From Lobosporangium transversale (lineage: Eukaryota; Mortierellomycota; Mortierellomycetes; Mortierellales; Mortierellaceae), in contig NW_019029042.1 of assembly GCF_002105155.1 (NCBI RefSeq), positions 1-64,000 of the forward strand: 64,000 bases of DNA, given 5' to 3'. Below are positions 23,351-35,518 of this stretch, in pieces. Position numbers and translations under genes: made by a program. Within the stretch, counting starts at the first letter, position 1. Every line of letters starts with the position of its first letter. The notes beneath the pieces are model-generated. The model was not told the origin of the DNA and made no database searches. It saw only the letters and a list, made by a program, of their open reading frames with translations.

Positions 23351-23499
23351 ACTCTCTAACCATTCACTTGCCTTTACTTCACAATCCGTTCCACCCTTCT
23401 CTCCCCCCTTCCTTTTCTTCTTCCTTCCTTTCTTCTTTTCCCCCCGACTCAGTGCCACCGGCGGGGCGTGGTGAATTTTGAGCGACTTGAACCGCAATA
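21262..23499. other. 2.2-kb spacer; promoter and CT-rich leader, unplaced 5' exon
   Basis: It must contain the missing first exon(s) of the minus-strand acidic protein gene, but no ATG-donor pair is convincing. The right half (22740-23480) is strongly pyrimidine-rich, with CT repeats, ATTC tetranucleotides and a 29-nt poly-A (about 23318-23346). This is the look of a fungal core promoter and leader for the following plus-strand frame. Confidence 0.45.
23048..23100. repeat. ATTC/CATT tetranucleotide repeat
   Basis: Imperfect tandem copies of attc, interspersed with atcc, within the pyrimidine-rich region upstream of the 23500 frame. Confidence 0.7.
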
Positions 23500-24348
23500 A
23501 TGCAGCAGGATCCCTCCTCTTCCTGGAATAAACCGCTCCTCTATCGCAACAAGTCGGCTGCAACGACATCCACCACCACCGCAGCCACAGCCACCACTCC
23601 AACCGTCTCCTCCACTGCTGCTGCTGCTGTTGTCGTTGCTGTCGCTACTAATTCTACTGCGACTTCAACGGGCTCTACCTCTGGATCCTCAGCGTTGCCA
23701 CCCTCTATTCACTCAAGATCTCCGGCCTCAACGCCCTGTCTCACTTCGAGCCATGTCAGGCCAAATACCAACCGTCACGCAGATGTTCTCGCCATCCACC
23801 CCAGTTTTGATCTGAGTATTCCCTCCTCGTCAGACTCGGGTCATTCGTTATCATCTCCCCCTTCTTCTCCTACATCTTCGTCTGATCACCAAGATTCTAT
23901 CAATGCCATCGTCGCATATCAACATGAACATGAGACCACTCTTCAAAATGATACTACATCTCCATCTTCACAAGGAAAAAGGTCAGCAGACTGGCTGCCA
24001 TACAACACAACGGTCACTGTTTCGCTGAGAGAGCTGCGAGATCTTGGTACAGAAAGCAGAAGTAGCCTCGATCATGACCTTGAAAGCGATAATGATGTTG
24101 AAATGCGGCAAGATGCTCCAACCTCTAAAAATAACAAGAGCAACGATGACAACAATCGCAGCAGCAACAACAGCACAGTCAAACAGATTCAAGGTACTGC
24201 CTCCCCTCCCCCCTTTCCCCTTTGTCCGCTCCATACTTCACACCGTTTCGGCATATGTGTGGCACGAATGATATACGAAGTGATGATAGCAAGATCGGGT
24301 ATCAGAGATATCAACAAAATATTCATACTTGTCACAATGAGAATCTAA
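23500..24348 (+). CDS. Ser/Thr/Ala-rich low-complexity ORF; possible own gene or N-terminal exon of the TCP11-like gene
   Basis: Open from MQQDPSSSWNKPLLYR for 282 codons, with Thr/Ala/Val and Ser/Pro tracts, then an Asn/Asp-rich end. The last about 50 codons (after about 24194) look non-coding, and a GTACTG donor occurs at 24195. It is preceded by a long CT-rich leader. No in-phase join from that donor to the following 25242 exon is obvious. A join using a donor near 23981 with an acceptor at 25252 would keep frame but gives a 1.3-kb intron. Function is unknown; the composition is that of a disordered regulatory region. Confidence 0.4.
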   Translation: MQQDPSSSWNKPLLYRNKSAATTSTTTAATATTPTVSSTAAAAVVVAVATNSTATSTGSTSGSSALPPSIHSRSPASTPCLTSSHVRPNTNRHADVLAIHPSFDLSIPSSSDSGHSLSSPPSSPTSSSDHQDSINAIVAYQHEHETTLQNDTTSPSSQGKRSADWLPYNTTVTVSLRELRDLGTESRSSLDHDLESDNDVEMRQDAPTSKNNKSNDDNNRSSNNSTVKQIQGTASPPPFPLCPLHTSHRFGICVARMIYEVMIARSGIRDINKIFILVTMRI

Positions 24349-25241
24349 AGTCAATAGGAGCCATGGATATCTTTTTAAAAAGACAAAGGGCAGGATGGAC
24401 AAAAGAAAGAAAGAAGAAAGGATAGGTTGTGTGTGCGCGCTGTATCCTGGCGAGATACAGTTCAAAGTCTCGTAATGTGGTGTTTTCATCCCACTCCTTC
24501 CTATCTCACCTTACTCGTATCTATTCCTTCTTCCCTCTTCAGTCAACTCGCGCATCCTCTCCTTCCCCTTTCCTGTTACGCCTCATTACTCTTGTAGTCG
24601 AACAAAGACCATGTACTGTCCACATCTAGGTCTCTTTATTTTTTCTCTTATTTTCTTATTTTTCTGGCATTTTGTAGTGGCATGGCGGAAAAGGGTGAAG
24701 AATACCTACCACAATTATATCCGCAGTGGATTACGATACTAAACTTTGTTTTAATGGCACATTCGGGATTTTGTGTTCGCGTACCAACCACGTTTAAACG
24801 TATTGGATTTACTACAGACTATTAAAAGGATACACACCGCATCTCCGTTCTTTGACCACTCACAAGGGTTGTGTATCTACACGCGCGTCTTTTCAAACTT
24901 GAACTTTTTGTGGTTTCCCTCCTGTGGCTGATGGCATGGAGTGTCTTTCTTATTATCTACGATCTCTACATACACGCAACAACGGATCTAACTCACCATC
25001 AACAGCTTGAAATCCCATGGTGGTAATCGTAGACTTTCTTTATTTCGCCAATTCTCTTTCTCTCTGTTCCAGTAACTCCTCGTCCTTCCACTCTTCTTCC
25101 TACTTCTGGTGACTCCTCATCCTGACCTTCATCTCGATTTCTGCTTTTACCTCCCTCCTATACTCCTTCTGATTCCTTCTTTTACAAACGTCATCTGTCA
25201 GCACTGTTCTCGTAACATAAAAAAACCTGCACTATTCTACG
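24349..25241. other. spacer with CT-rich leader upstream of the TCP11-like gene
   Basis: No coding region is recognised. The last 200 bp are strongly pyrimidine-rich and run up to the ATG at 25242, and an in-frame TAA at about 25215 supports that ATG as a true start. Confidence 0.45.
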
Positions 25242-28200
25242 ATGTCTCCTAGTGATATGCACTGTTCCCCATCTCAGGGAAAGACATCAACTCCAGGGTC
25301 ACCATCTCTTTCTCCTTTCGATCCATCTACTGTTTCCATCAATCATTCCCTTATACCCGTGATATCTTCAACTCTATCATTTGCTAAAGAAGGGCACCCC
25401 ATAGTTGCCCAGTGCGATCATCAGATCATCTCTCCTCCAGCAGATTCCTTACTCCTTCTCCTCATCCATACTTCTATAGATACCCTCCAGAACCAAGATC
25501 ATATTGTAGAAACGACCCAGATGCGCAAACCTTCGATCACTGTCGATACCAGCCTTGATTCATCATCCAGCTTCACTTCGAGACTGCCGCAATCCTCACA
25601 CAACTCCAGTACTCAGTCTTCAAGCCAACGAGACCCACTACGCAAAGCACCGATTTTCCTCCCTCATTTTTTCTCTAGTGCTCATCCACCTAGTCTGCCA
25701 GACGATTCCAAATCTGATCTCAAAGAAGAGGATTCTGACGAAAGTAGCTCTGAGACTGATAGTGATAGCAAAAGCGACCATTCGATCGACGCTACTTCCC
25801 CATACATTGTTGTCACAGACGTCAAAAGCATTAGTTTTCGTGACATCTCGACAGTGCCAACCTTGACTACATTTGATCGTAAGCCATCAAAGAGGCGCAA
25901 CTCTAGCGCTTCGTATCCTTCACCGGCATTATCAACTATTCCTTCACACAGCGATCCGTTTTCGTCTTCTGCCTCACGTCGTAAACGTGTCAAAAAGTCT
26001 TCTTCTTCTACAAAGCCCGCGTGTGGTTGCGCCAAGGTGCACAATTCATCCACTCTGGGCTCTGATTCGGTGACAGAGCTAAGGTGCAAGAAGGAACACA
26101 GGGCTTCTGGACGTTCACGGCGGACTTCTAAAAGCCGTTCTGGTCAAGCGATGGGGTCAACAGGTCGCATCCGTACCCTTTCAGAGTCCGAAGCCTCTGT
26201 GTCGGAACCTAATCAGTCGTCCCACCGCCTGCTACATCAACGTCAACGGCGGGAGAGTCGGGAGCCATCATCAATTCAGGATCAAAACATGGAACAATCT
26301 CAAAGCACAGTGCAAGATTCCATCTCAACTACACATGACCAGATACATGTTCAACATCTTTCTCAATCGCAACGGTCATTGCGACATACTCAGCACAGCA
26401 CCCAGAATAGATCAAAAGAATATCAGCTCCGCATTCAGATCCCTCAACAGCGCGAACAACATCAAAAGCGCCAGAGGAGCCCGCCTGCTCATTCCCTGGT
26501 ATTTGAGACATCGATCGATTCCTCATCTACATTAGTGCGCACCAACAGTGGAGAGCGTCAGAAGAGGGCGAGACATCAGAGCTCTGACACGACAGATGAC
26601 GGAAATGCTCAACAGATGACATGGCAGAATACTGATCAGCAACGCGAGGACGGTGCTAAAGCCAAAATCACCCTTCAAATACAGGCGCAGCAGCCCCCAC
26701 GGATACATCCTCTTGACAAAGATACCATCTCTAACGTCGTCGTAAAAAATGGCAACAGTCGAAGCCCTGGTAAATTTGCAAACATTGAACCATCTATCCA
26801 TCCACTTGACATGGATGTATCTCAAGATGGGGTCAAGTCTCAGCATGGTTTACCCAGTAAGGACGTCTCACTACAGCACAGTATGGCTTCAAAGGTTCAT
26901 TCAAACATAGCTACCGCTCCAGCGCCCAAACCAGCTGTAAGCATACAACCATCAATATCGACTCCAGCCCAGAGCTCGCATCGAATGAATATAAATGATA
27001 AAACGACGGCTGCACCCCTCGCCAAAGCGACCACTACTTCAAGCGTTCCTGATCAGGCTATATCATCCACATTTCCAAAGCCTGTACCTTTGTTAGCAGT
27101 TGACTGCGACCCAGCAACGTTGATGCTACCGATCACTCGCGAGACGCTTCGAGAACTTGACATGCTTGAGATCTTCAAGAACCCCCAGTTGCGGCACGAC
27201 ATTGTCTTTGATCCTCATCTTCAGTTCCGCCCCAACTTTGATGGTGAACGGGGTCTTGTCAAGAGAAGAGAAGCGGATCGTTTCTGGCGTGAAGTGGGCA
27301 TTGAGCTGAATAACCGACGAGCAACCCTTGCTGCCCGTCGTGAGGCCAGCAATACCATGCTTAGCCTTGCAGGCTTGCCATCCTCGAGCTCAGCGAGTCG
27401 TTTAGTTCAACAACAAGCCCAACAATTGTGTCCATTGCCCAAGGCGGTCTTGTTGCCTCGGTTGATTGACGAGCTTCGTGAAATTTTAATTTCACTATTG
27501 CCTCCGACTCCACCAGCTCCAGCAACTTCTCCAGACGGCAAGCCTGACCCTCCTCCAATCAATCCTGAGCGTGTTCAGTTAATGTCTACGTTAGACCCAG
27601 ACCTGATTATCCAAGAGCTTGATCATGGAGTCTTGGATGTACATGCGCTGTTCCGGTTCCTGGGAGATTGCTTGAAGGGTCATTGTGCGCCAATGCGAGA
27701 TGCCTTGGTTGAGTCCATGGTCAACATTGTCGTGGATTTTGATGAGATTGTTCGTGGAATTCGAATGTGCTTCGAGATCCTAGAATGGATGAAATTGGTA
27801 AAGCATACGAAGATCTGTTTTTTTTTTTTTTTTTTTTTTTTTGGAGTACCAATTGAACTTTCGTTTCAGAATACTGATTACACTAACATTTTCACTATCT
27901 TCGTTTGTGTGTCTGTCTCTATTGGCTGATATCAGGATATTGCGAACCATCAGCTACGTACCCTTCGACCTTGGCTACTCAATAACTCTGTTGATTTTGA
28001 ACAAAAGTACTTTGCAGACCTTTTGACTCGAGGAGGATCTTTTGAAAGAACGATAAGCTGGTTCAAGCGCGCATGGATTCAATGGGAATCCGTTAAGCGA
28101 ACAGTTATTGGGCCACAGGTGACTAACAATGAGACTTCAGCTCAGTCTAATTTGGACTCTAGAAGATCTAGTTTGGCTACTTCTACCACTGTTACTATGA

Positions 28201-29782
28201 TTTTTGATACTGATCATGGTAATACTGGACAGGAACCCAATACTGTATCGTCATCTGCTTCTACAATCCTTGATGACAAAAGACGGTCTGCCATTATCAG
28301 AGCAGATATTGGTGAGAACATCTTGGACGGAGTTGTCAATGAAGGTATATTAAGACATATGTTGTTTTATTTATTTTATTTTTTTTTTAAAAAAAAGGTA
28401 GGATCATTTACTAAAGTACTATCCCATTTATTATAATTACTTTACAAATGTGAATAGGCTTATTGGAGATGATCCTACGTCCTCATAGGGCGACTAAAAC
28501 CATGCCTGAAACATTTGAGTTTGACCACTACAGGTTACTTTCATTCCACAATGATTTTCAAGACCTCACCATCTTGTGTATTCTTCTGATCCTTTTTCGA
28601 CAATTGGCTCAAAATGCCTGGACTCAGCAGGATCTTGTCGAAATTAAAAAAGTCGTATGGCTATTGCTGACAGACGAGAATGCTAATTTTGGAGCAAATA
28701 CCAATCCTGGACCGGGAGCACCTGCCGCCGCTGCTACAGGAGACTCTGACAAATCCTCGCCGAGCGCCAGTAGTAGTGGTATGAAAGACATTGTGATCCA
28801 AATCGAGTTTGCCGCAAGGAAAGTTCGAGAGAGAAACAAGAGCACGACTACTCCCTCTACAGTAACAGCAGGATCTGGAGTTGCAAGACCATCCCAATCT
28901 GTCGGAGTCCCAACACTGATAGGAGTGCAACGTCGCAATAGCCTTTCACTCGGGGCAGTGGCTGATGCGAAGAATGATAAGATAGCATCGTCCACTCTAT
29001 CGGTACCGTTGAGCTCACTCGCAATGTCTTCGTCTTTGACACCAAGCCCATCTGCCTCGTCGTCAACTCTTACAAGTGGGCTCTCTGGCAATGATACTAA
29101 TCTCCTAGCTGCATGGTTGGACAATGCGCTTACCAAGACATCAATGCTTTATCAATTGATTCAAAAGCGATTGTTGATCCATTTCCGGCGTTGGCTTTAT
29201 TTGCATTCTTGCTCATCTATGATGGTGCTTTCGGCCTCATGTGCTACGTTAGCCTCTGCCATGTCCATGTCCAAGGCAACCGGCTCGAGAGATACAATGA
29301 AGACGGTTGAAGAAGATGAAGAGGATGAGAACGGCATGGATGTTGGAAAGTCAAGCTCGAATGATTCTGTTAAGGATCAGGAGAACAAAAATGGCGATGG
29401 CGATTGTCAATCGGCTGGGGCTGTGGTTAAAAACCAATCCTCAGAAGCTTCATCTCAGTCTGGCACCGCTTCGACTTTGACAGCGTCAACACTAGAACCA
29501 GCATCAGCACAGGCACCGGCACCATCGCAGGATGCAGCGCCAGGAATGTCGGCCGAAGAAGCCAATAAGGCAGCAGCTGAGGCGCTTGCTGCAAAACTTA
29601 GTTTTAATACGGTAGAGATGGAGGCTCATGGACTGACAGGGCTCGAGGATGAGATGATTGCACTTTTGGAGAAGATTAGGGCGGTTGCTGAGTTTAATAA
29701 GAAGGTATACGGGTCGTGGTATCGGGATCTTGTAATGCAAGGTCGCGCAGAGAACTGGTTGGAGAAGGATATTAGAGTCTAA
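25242..29782 (+). CDS. TCP11 / Sok1-type protein
   Basis: Three exons: 25242-27797, 27936-28344 and 28458-29782; about 1429 residues. The first about 620 residues are disordered and rich in Ser, Gln and basic patches (KPSKRRNSS, SRRKRVKKSSSS). The TCP11 domain follows, from about MLPITRETLRELDM onward: RHDIVFDPHLQFRPNFDG, EADRFWREV, LDVHALFRFLGDCLKGHCAPMRD, DEIVRGIRMCFEILEWMKLD, then QLIQKRLLIHFRRWL, and the end block HGLTGLEDEMIALLEKIRAVAEFNKKVYGSWY. Yeast Sok1 acts as a suppressor in cAMP/PKA signalling. Domain order and length agree with fungal Sok1 proteins. The low-complexity insert around 28690-29080 (Ser/Ala/Thr-rich) splits the domain. The start is supported by an upstream in-frame stop and a CT-rich leader. 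Confidence 0.9.
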
Positions 29783-30233
29783 TATTATTATTATAATTAT
29801 TTTAATCCATTTTTTTATCATCATCATCATCATTGTTATTTTCCCTATTACAATTAACATAGACTTTTTTTTTTTTTTTTTTTTTGCTTGTTTGTTTTCC
29901 TTTCTTAATATCGTGTTCATGTTCCAAGTTTTATCATTCGTTTTTTTTTTTTTCTTTTTTTTCTTAGGCATTATTTTTTTTTATTTTTTATTTTTTTCAG
30001 ATATGACTGATGAATTGTACAATAAAACTGACAGGTTTCTAGTGATCCAGCCCACTTATAAGTCCATTTGTTGAATTATGTAATATGTGTGTGCTGTTTA
30101 TGCTTTATTGTTTATTTGTTTCGTATGGAGTAAAAATGAAAGAATGCTTATTCATGCCATCGTCGAAACCCGGTTTCAGATGAAAGACGATAATGCACTT
30201 GGGATATAAATGTATACTTTTTCTTTTGTTCTC
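29783..30233. other. convergent 3' spacer
   Basis: Between the stops of the TCP11-like gene and alternative oxidase. It is T-rich, with several poly-T runs and an (atc)n patch at about 29818. I see no gene. Confidence 0.5.
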
Positions 30234-31578
30234 TTAATATTTGTTTGGCTTGGACCATACTTCTTCAGCATTATTCTTAGGGACCATGCCACGTTCCTCT
30301 TGCAACTTGTGAATGTCAACACGAAGATCCTCTTGCTTCAAAGCGATACGATCGCTGAAATGATGGTTTGTCTGCATATGAACAGCTTCGTCCAATCGGA
30401 TGGCAAGACAAACATCACGAACTGTGGCATTGTCCTCCAAGTTCCAATATTCGATAGCAAGCTTGGGAGCAGGACCGTTCTCAAGGACGCCAGCCTTAAT
30501 CTCGTCCAACATATGTGTATACGAAATCACTGCCTGTTCTTCAAGATAGCCACTAAAAAAAAAAAAAAAAAAAAAAGTAAAATGAGTAAAAATTATACAG
30601 CAAAAAATAAATAAATAAATAGTGACACCAGAAGGTTTGAACTAACACGACACGATGTGCTGTCCGAGGAGAGGCCAAGTAGAGAGCAAAGAACACGTTG
30701 AAGAAGACACCTTGGACAGCTGTGACCAGAGCACGCTCAAAGAGAGTCGGTTGAGCGACCTTCATCCATGTTAAGAGATGCATACGTTCGTTCTCAGCTT
30801 CGTGGAGTAGATGTGAAATCCAACCGCCGTCATGGGAGCATCGGCGCAGCGAACGCAAATGACGTAGCATTCCAGCAACCATTCCCGGCTAGAAAAAAAG
30901 AAAAGAAAAAAGAAAAAGTCCAGATGAGATTAGCAGTTAGCACAGATTTGATGGATTGGGATCAGGGGTCGATAAAATTAGGAATAGAGTTATTTTATTT
31001 TATTTTTTTTTACTTACGACAGCAGCAACGGTTTCCAAAGCGACGACACGATGAATATATTTTGTTCTAAAGAACAAATCAACAGGGATTCGAAGACTTT
31101 TGACAACATGGTAAGCAACCCAATCGCTCACATTACTGGGCTCACGATGGAAACCCAGGTCAATGGGAATGGCTTCCAAGTCCTTTGTGGATAATTTTTT
31201 GTCGCCCTTAAACTCATCACGCATGGGCATGGGGTGAATTTCATGCATCAAGACTTCTGGGATTCCATTGTGGATAGCCTTTGGGATCATGGACAGATCT
31301 GAAGCAGAGGATTTAAACTTGAACGAGAAGAGTCTTTGTTGCTCATGTTGGAATGGTTGATAAGATGATGAAGATGATTGTGATCCTTGACGATACCGGA
31401 TTGAGGTGGCAGGAGCGATGATTGAGCAAGGTTTTGCAAAGGTTTTAGAGGCGAGAGTAAAGGATGAAAGAGATCGCTTGCTGTTCATGTTGAGCAAGGA
31501 TTGGACAGCCGACTTGAAAATGGGTGCCTGGGCAGATGGATGCACCAGTGTTGATCGTAAAGGAGCAAGAGTGGTCAT
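30234..31578 (-). CDS. AOX: alternative oxidase, mitochondrial
   Basis: Three exons: 31018-31578, 30647-30888 and 30234-30552; 373 residues. It is a diiron ubiquinol oxidase of the inner mitochondrial membrane that bypasses complexes III and IV. The N-terminal about 90 residues are Ser/Arg/Lys-rich without acids, as in a transit peptide. Iron-ligand motifs are all present: LETVAAV (Glu about 182), [12 protein letters not shown] (Glu 221 and His 224), YLEEQAV, and IRLDEAVH. The last one differs from the usual RADEA.H by Leu for Ala, while the Glu and His ligands remain. The hydrophobic [14 protein letters not shown] segment matches the membrane-binding helix. Expression of this enzyme is usually induced when the cytochrome pathway is blocked; no specific operator is seen here. 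Confidence 0.96.
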
Positions 31579-32370
31579 AGCGATGTCGATGTAAATGAAT
31601 CAATGAAAATGAAGTTGGGATATGATCCTGAATGTGAAGTTTGAATGTGTTTGAGTATATTTTTTGATTGAAAGAATGATGTGGGAAAAAAAAAAAAAAA
31701 AAAAAGAATAGAAAGGGGGATTTATATGAGTAGAGAGGAAAGAGATGGCACGGACCCACCATTTTGGTTCTTTGTGCGTTGTGTGATGGTGATTGTCACA
31801 CTGACACTGCCGTATAAACAAATTACACTATAACTTTACGGCGTCTAACGCAGAAGGAAGGGGAGGTTAAGGGAAGACAAGGAAAAAGGTTTTCTAAAGA
31901 TGGAGATGTAACCGAACGAAAAATAAAAAATGAGCACGTCGAATTAATCCGTTTACTCCCTTTCCGAACGTAGGAGGAAGAGCATTTTAGAGAAAAAAGA
32001 AAAGATCTACTTACTACTGACTGTGTGTGAGGCTGTGCATGTCATTCAATCACTGCACGGTGACATCAGTCGGATTTCGGAGCGGAGTAAAATTCTCCGC
32101 AGCCATATGTTCTTTAAGATTTTTTTCACTCCTGTTCCTTCCGTTTTTTATGATTGCTTGCCTCCTTTGGAAGTTGACCCCGGAAGCCAAATCAGCGCAG
32201 AGCATTACATTTACATGTTCTTTTTTTTTCTATTGTCATTATATTATCTACATTGCATTCATAGAGTTCAGGTCATACATAACTTTTGAAACAGGCGTAA
32301 ACACCACATGGTACTTGTACGCCCCAAGATGTTGGTTATTATTATAATTATTTTACTTTATTTTATTTCT
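31579..32370. other. spacer upstream of alternative oxidase
   Basis: Promoter of the minus-strand oxidase, then the 3' flank of the WASP gene. It contains a 20-nt poly-A near 31686. No coding region is supported. Confidence 0.45.
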
Positions 32371-34027
32371 TCAATCTGCATCCCATCCATCATCGTCATC
32401 GCTTCTTTGTTGGCCATCATCATCGTCATCACTGTAGGTTAACTTGGTCTGTCTCCGGTTCAAGGCGGCCACAAGAGCAGAGACCAAATCTCCCTGACTA
32501 TTACTCGGTCCTATTGGTGAAGCAGGACGTTTTTGCATTGGTGGAGGAGATCGAAGGCCGCCCGTCTTGCGCAGCCCTTGTAATCCACCTGCTTCTCGGA
32601 TACTTGCTAACAAGGAACTCTCAATTGGGCTCTTGAGCTGTGTTGCTTGGCCATTGCTGTACTTTGTCTCGCTCTTATGCTCATTTGTTCCGGATGGGCG
32701 TAGCGATTGTCGAATGGCATTTAGATTTGAGGTGCTGATAACGAGAGATGGTCCTGTATTTGATTTTGATGCCTGTGCCGTATCAACTGTCGAAGGAGGA
32801 GCTTGACATGATGACTGTGATGCTGGTGGAGGAGGAGGAGGAGGTGGTGGTGGTGGAGGCGCGACGGCTGTTGGAGGAGGTGAAGACCGTCCATCTGTTG
32901 TATTCGCCCCCACTAGTGACGGTTGATATTGCTCTGCTATTGGCTCGACAGGTACAATAGGTAGCAAGGACGAGTCTGTAGGTTGTGGGCCTGTGGTAGA
33001 TGACTGATTATAACCAAAGGAAGATAGGCTGGCCATGACCTGAACCAATGGTCTTGGCAGATACCCATGAAAGGGAGTAGGGGATGCCAACAAAGGTGTA
33101 GTTGGGGATGAGGCGCCCGCAGTTGATACTGGCGGTGGTGGAGGTGGTGGAGGTGGTGGCCGTTTTTGCTGTGGAGATAAAGGTCGTAATGGAGTAGTTG
33201 TGGCAGCAGCAGCAGCACCACTACCGCTGCTAGCACCAGTGAAGGGTGAAGGAGATTTGTATAAAGTATGTCCATTGGATAGCTGGGCCTTTTCGATTTG
33301 TTTTTTACTCAACCCACCATGTGCATTGACGAAATCGGTAATAAAAGTCGCGTTCTCTTTGATCTGTTGTTTGCTGACGCCACAGATATTGAGTTGATCA
33401 AATAGCTCTTGCCATGCTGGATCAATGTTTTGAGCCTGGTAAGGATGTAAATACATGTCAAAGGTACAAGAGGTGTTAGTATGATTCATCAAGGTTATTG
33501 TTAAAAGATACTGCTATTATGCTCTTTGGTTGAACACATGATAAACGTATGCATTACAAAAAGCCGCTGTTTGCCCCTATCTGATTCTGCCCACTCAAAT
33601 CGTTGACACTTTTTTTTTTTTTTTTTTTTTTTTGCTCACTTCTTTTTACAAAGAATGATGACCTTTGAAAAGAGAAATAGGGGGGACGAGGGGCGGGAGA
33701 GGGGAAGGAGCAAAAAAGTAATAGGAATTTAGCCTAACTTACTTCAAAACCAATGTCAGGATCCCAACCGATATGGCCAACATGTCGAAAATCTGAAGGG
33801 AGTCCGATGCGGGACTTGTCTACTTTTCCATTCTGTAGAGGGATTCTACCTCGACCCTGAGCGCCTCCTGACTTTCCTGATTTTGCCAATGCCCCTGCAG
33901 TTGGTACCGGTTTGACTAGTGTATTTTAACGATAAATATGTTTGATGTTAACAATTATATTGCGTAAGGAAGTTTTAGTTGTTGACACAGAGTGAGAAGT
34001 GTAGAGAGTAATGGGGTGAACATCATC

Positions 34028-34066
<39 letters not shown>

Positions 34067-34398
34067 ACTTACATGGTCGAAGTTGTGCCCGTCCGTTCAC
34101 TTTTCCAAAAAATACTTCTGCTTCATGTTCATCTGCAAACGAGAACCCTGCAACATAGTTCTGTGCAAAAGATAAAAAAAAAAAAAAAGGTGAGCTGTAA
34201 GTCACATTGACAACTTTTTTTTTTTCTTGGTTCAGAATGGTGATGCCTTACATCTGTTTGAAACGTATGAAAAAATGGTTTGTCTTGCGAGTAGACGAAT
34301 CCGTCATAGAGTTCCTGCTCCCAAACTATACCTCTGCTATACTACAAGTTTTATCATTCATGAGGTATCGAAGCAAGTTATTAGAATAGATTCAATGG

Positions 34399-34432
<34 letters not shown>

Positions 34433-34666
34433 CAAAAAAAAGCTTCGTTTTCTTACCAAGAGGTCGACGATGCGCAAGTAGAAAGTATGACTTGTCTGGA
34501 TCAAGGCTACTGCACCCAAGATGCCAGAATAAGTCCATTGGTATGGATCAGGATAGGCAACATAAAGCCTAGCGACTGTTGCAGTGATGATCCTAGTGCT
34601 AGGCGATGACAAGAATCGTTTGACTAAAGCCTTGTCCTCAGGATTGTTGAGTGTGATGCTGGGCAT
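32371..34666 (-). CDS. LAS17: WASP/Las17 actin nucleation-promoting factor
   Basis: Five exons: 34457-34666, 34252-34341, 34073-34160, 33743-33915 and 32371-33435; 541 residues. The N-terminal WH1 domain is recognisable (VARLYVAYPDPYQWTYSG, RGIVWEQELYDGF, FHTFQTD, NYVAGFSFADEHEAEVFF). A CRIB-type GTPase-binding motif follows (RIGLPSDFRHVGHIGWDP), then a helical regulatory segment, long polyproline runs for profilin and SH3 partners, a WH2-like actin-binding stretch (LLASIREAGGLQGLRKTG), and the acidic Arp2/3-binding end with a Trp (DDGWDAD). It activates the Arp2/3 complex at endocytic actin patches. The presence of a CRIB motif makes it more like animal WASP than yeast Las17, which lacks it. 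Exon 2 starts at the third possible AG upstream of the conserved RGIVWEQE, chosen by frame. Confidence 0.94.
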
Positions 34667-35376
34667 CTGTGATGATGATTGACTGTTTTCTCTCTTTTTT
34701 TCTTGTTTGTAGCCGTCCCAAGAATCCTGTCAGATATTTTCGATCGTTACTTGAACCCGAGCTTGGTGATTGTTGGTAAGTTGATAGTGAGAGTGAAAGT
34801 GGAAGAGATTAAGATTTGGTTATTAGAAAGAGATAGAGGAAAGCGAAAGGAAGAGAGAAGGAAAAGAGAGAGAGAGATGTAAACAAGAAAGCGAGAGAAG
34901 ATCTGTGATGACGAGAGGGCCGTGTGTGTGATGGACAAGCAAATCTCTCCTTGATCACATAAAATAAAGTAAAAAAAGGGGCAACACAGAAATGGAGCCT
35001 TTGTCTCGGGTGACAAGAGCCACGAGGTGCTGGTCGTTCATTGTGCTCTGTGCCTTTTTCAAAAGGTTCTTTGTGCTGTGAGGGTGAAAGTCAGACTCAC
35101 AAAGGTGTCGTTCCCAGTATTTGGCAATTGGTTTTTCATGTGTCAGTTTCAACGAGGTAAAACATATTGGCATCTAGCATAATATGACATCCAGCAATGA
35201 AATGGCGTGGTGTCATTTGTTCATTGCTGTATATTAATAATGTATTCTGTATTCTCAGTATAGACGAGTGCATATGAAAAACATAAAAGACAGGAGTAAA
35301 GCCAACAATGAGAACTATGAGCACAGTAAAGAATGGGATTTTGATCATCGAGAGCTTTGTTTCCTGTCGCGACAAA

Positions 35377-35408
<32 letters not shown>

Positions 35409-35518
35409 CCTACCTCTTTACTTCTTTTCATCACTTTCACTCTCACTTACCCTCTCAGTTGCCCTTGACTTCTTTTTTCTTTCAATCCATCCTCGTCATC
35501 CTCTCAAACACACACGCA
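34667..35518. other. divergent promoter region between WASP and VAP genes
   Basis: Both flanking genes start outward from here. Purine-rich on the left, poly-T at 35382-35408 and CT-rich just before the VAP start. No gene is seen. Confidence 0.5.

Noticed and set aside
32567..33397. Plus-strand frames opposite the polyproline region
   Set aside because: They are antisense shadows of the WASP proline repeats.
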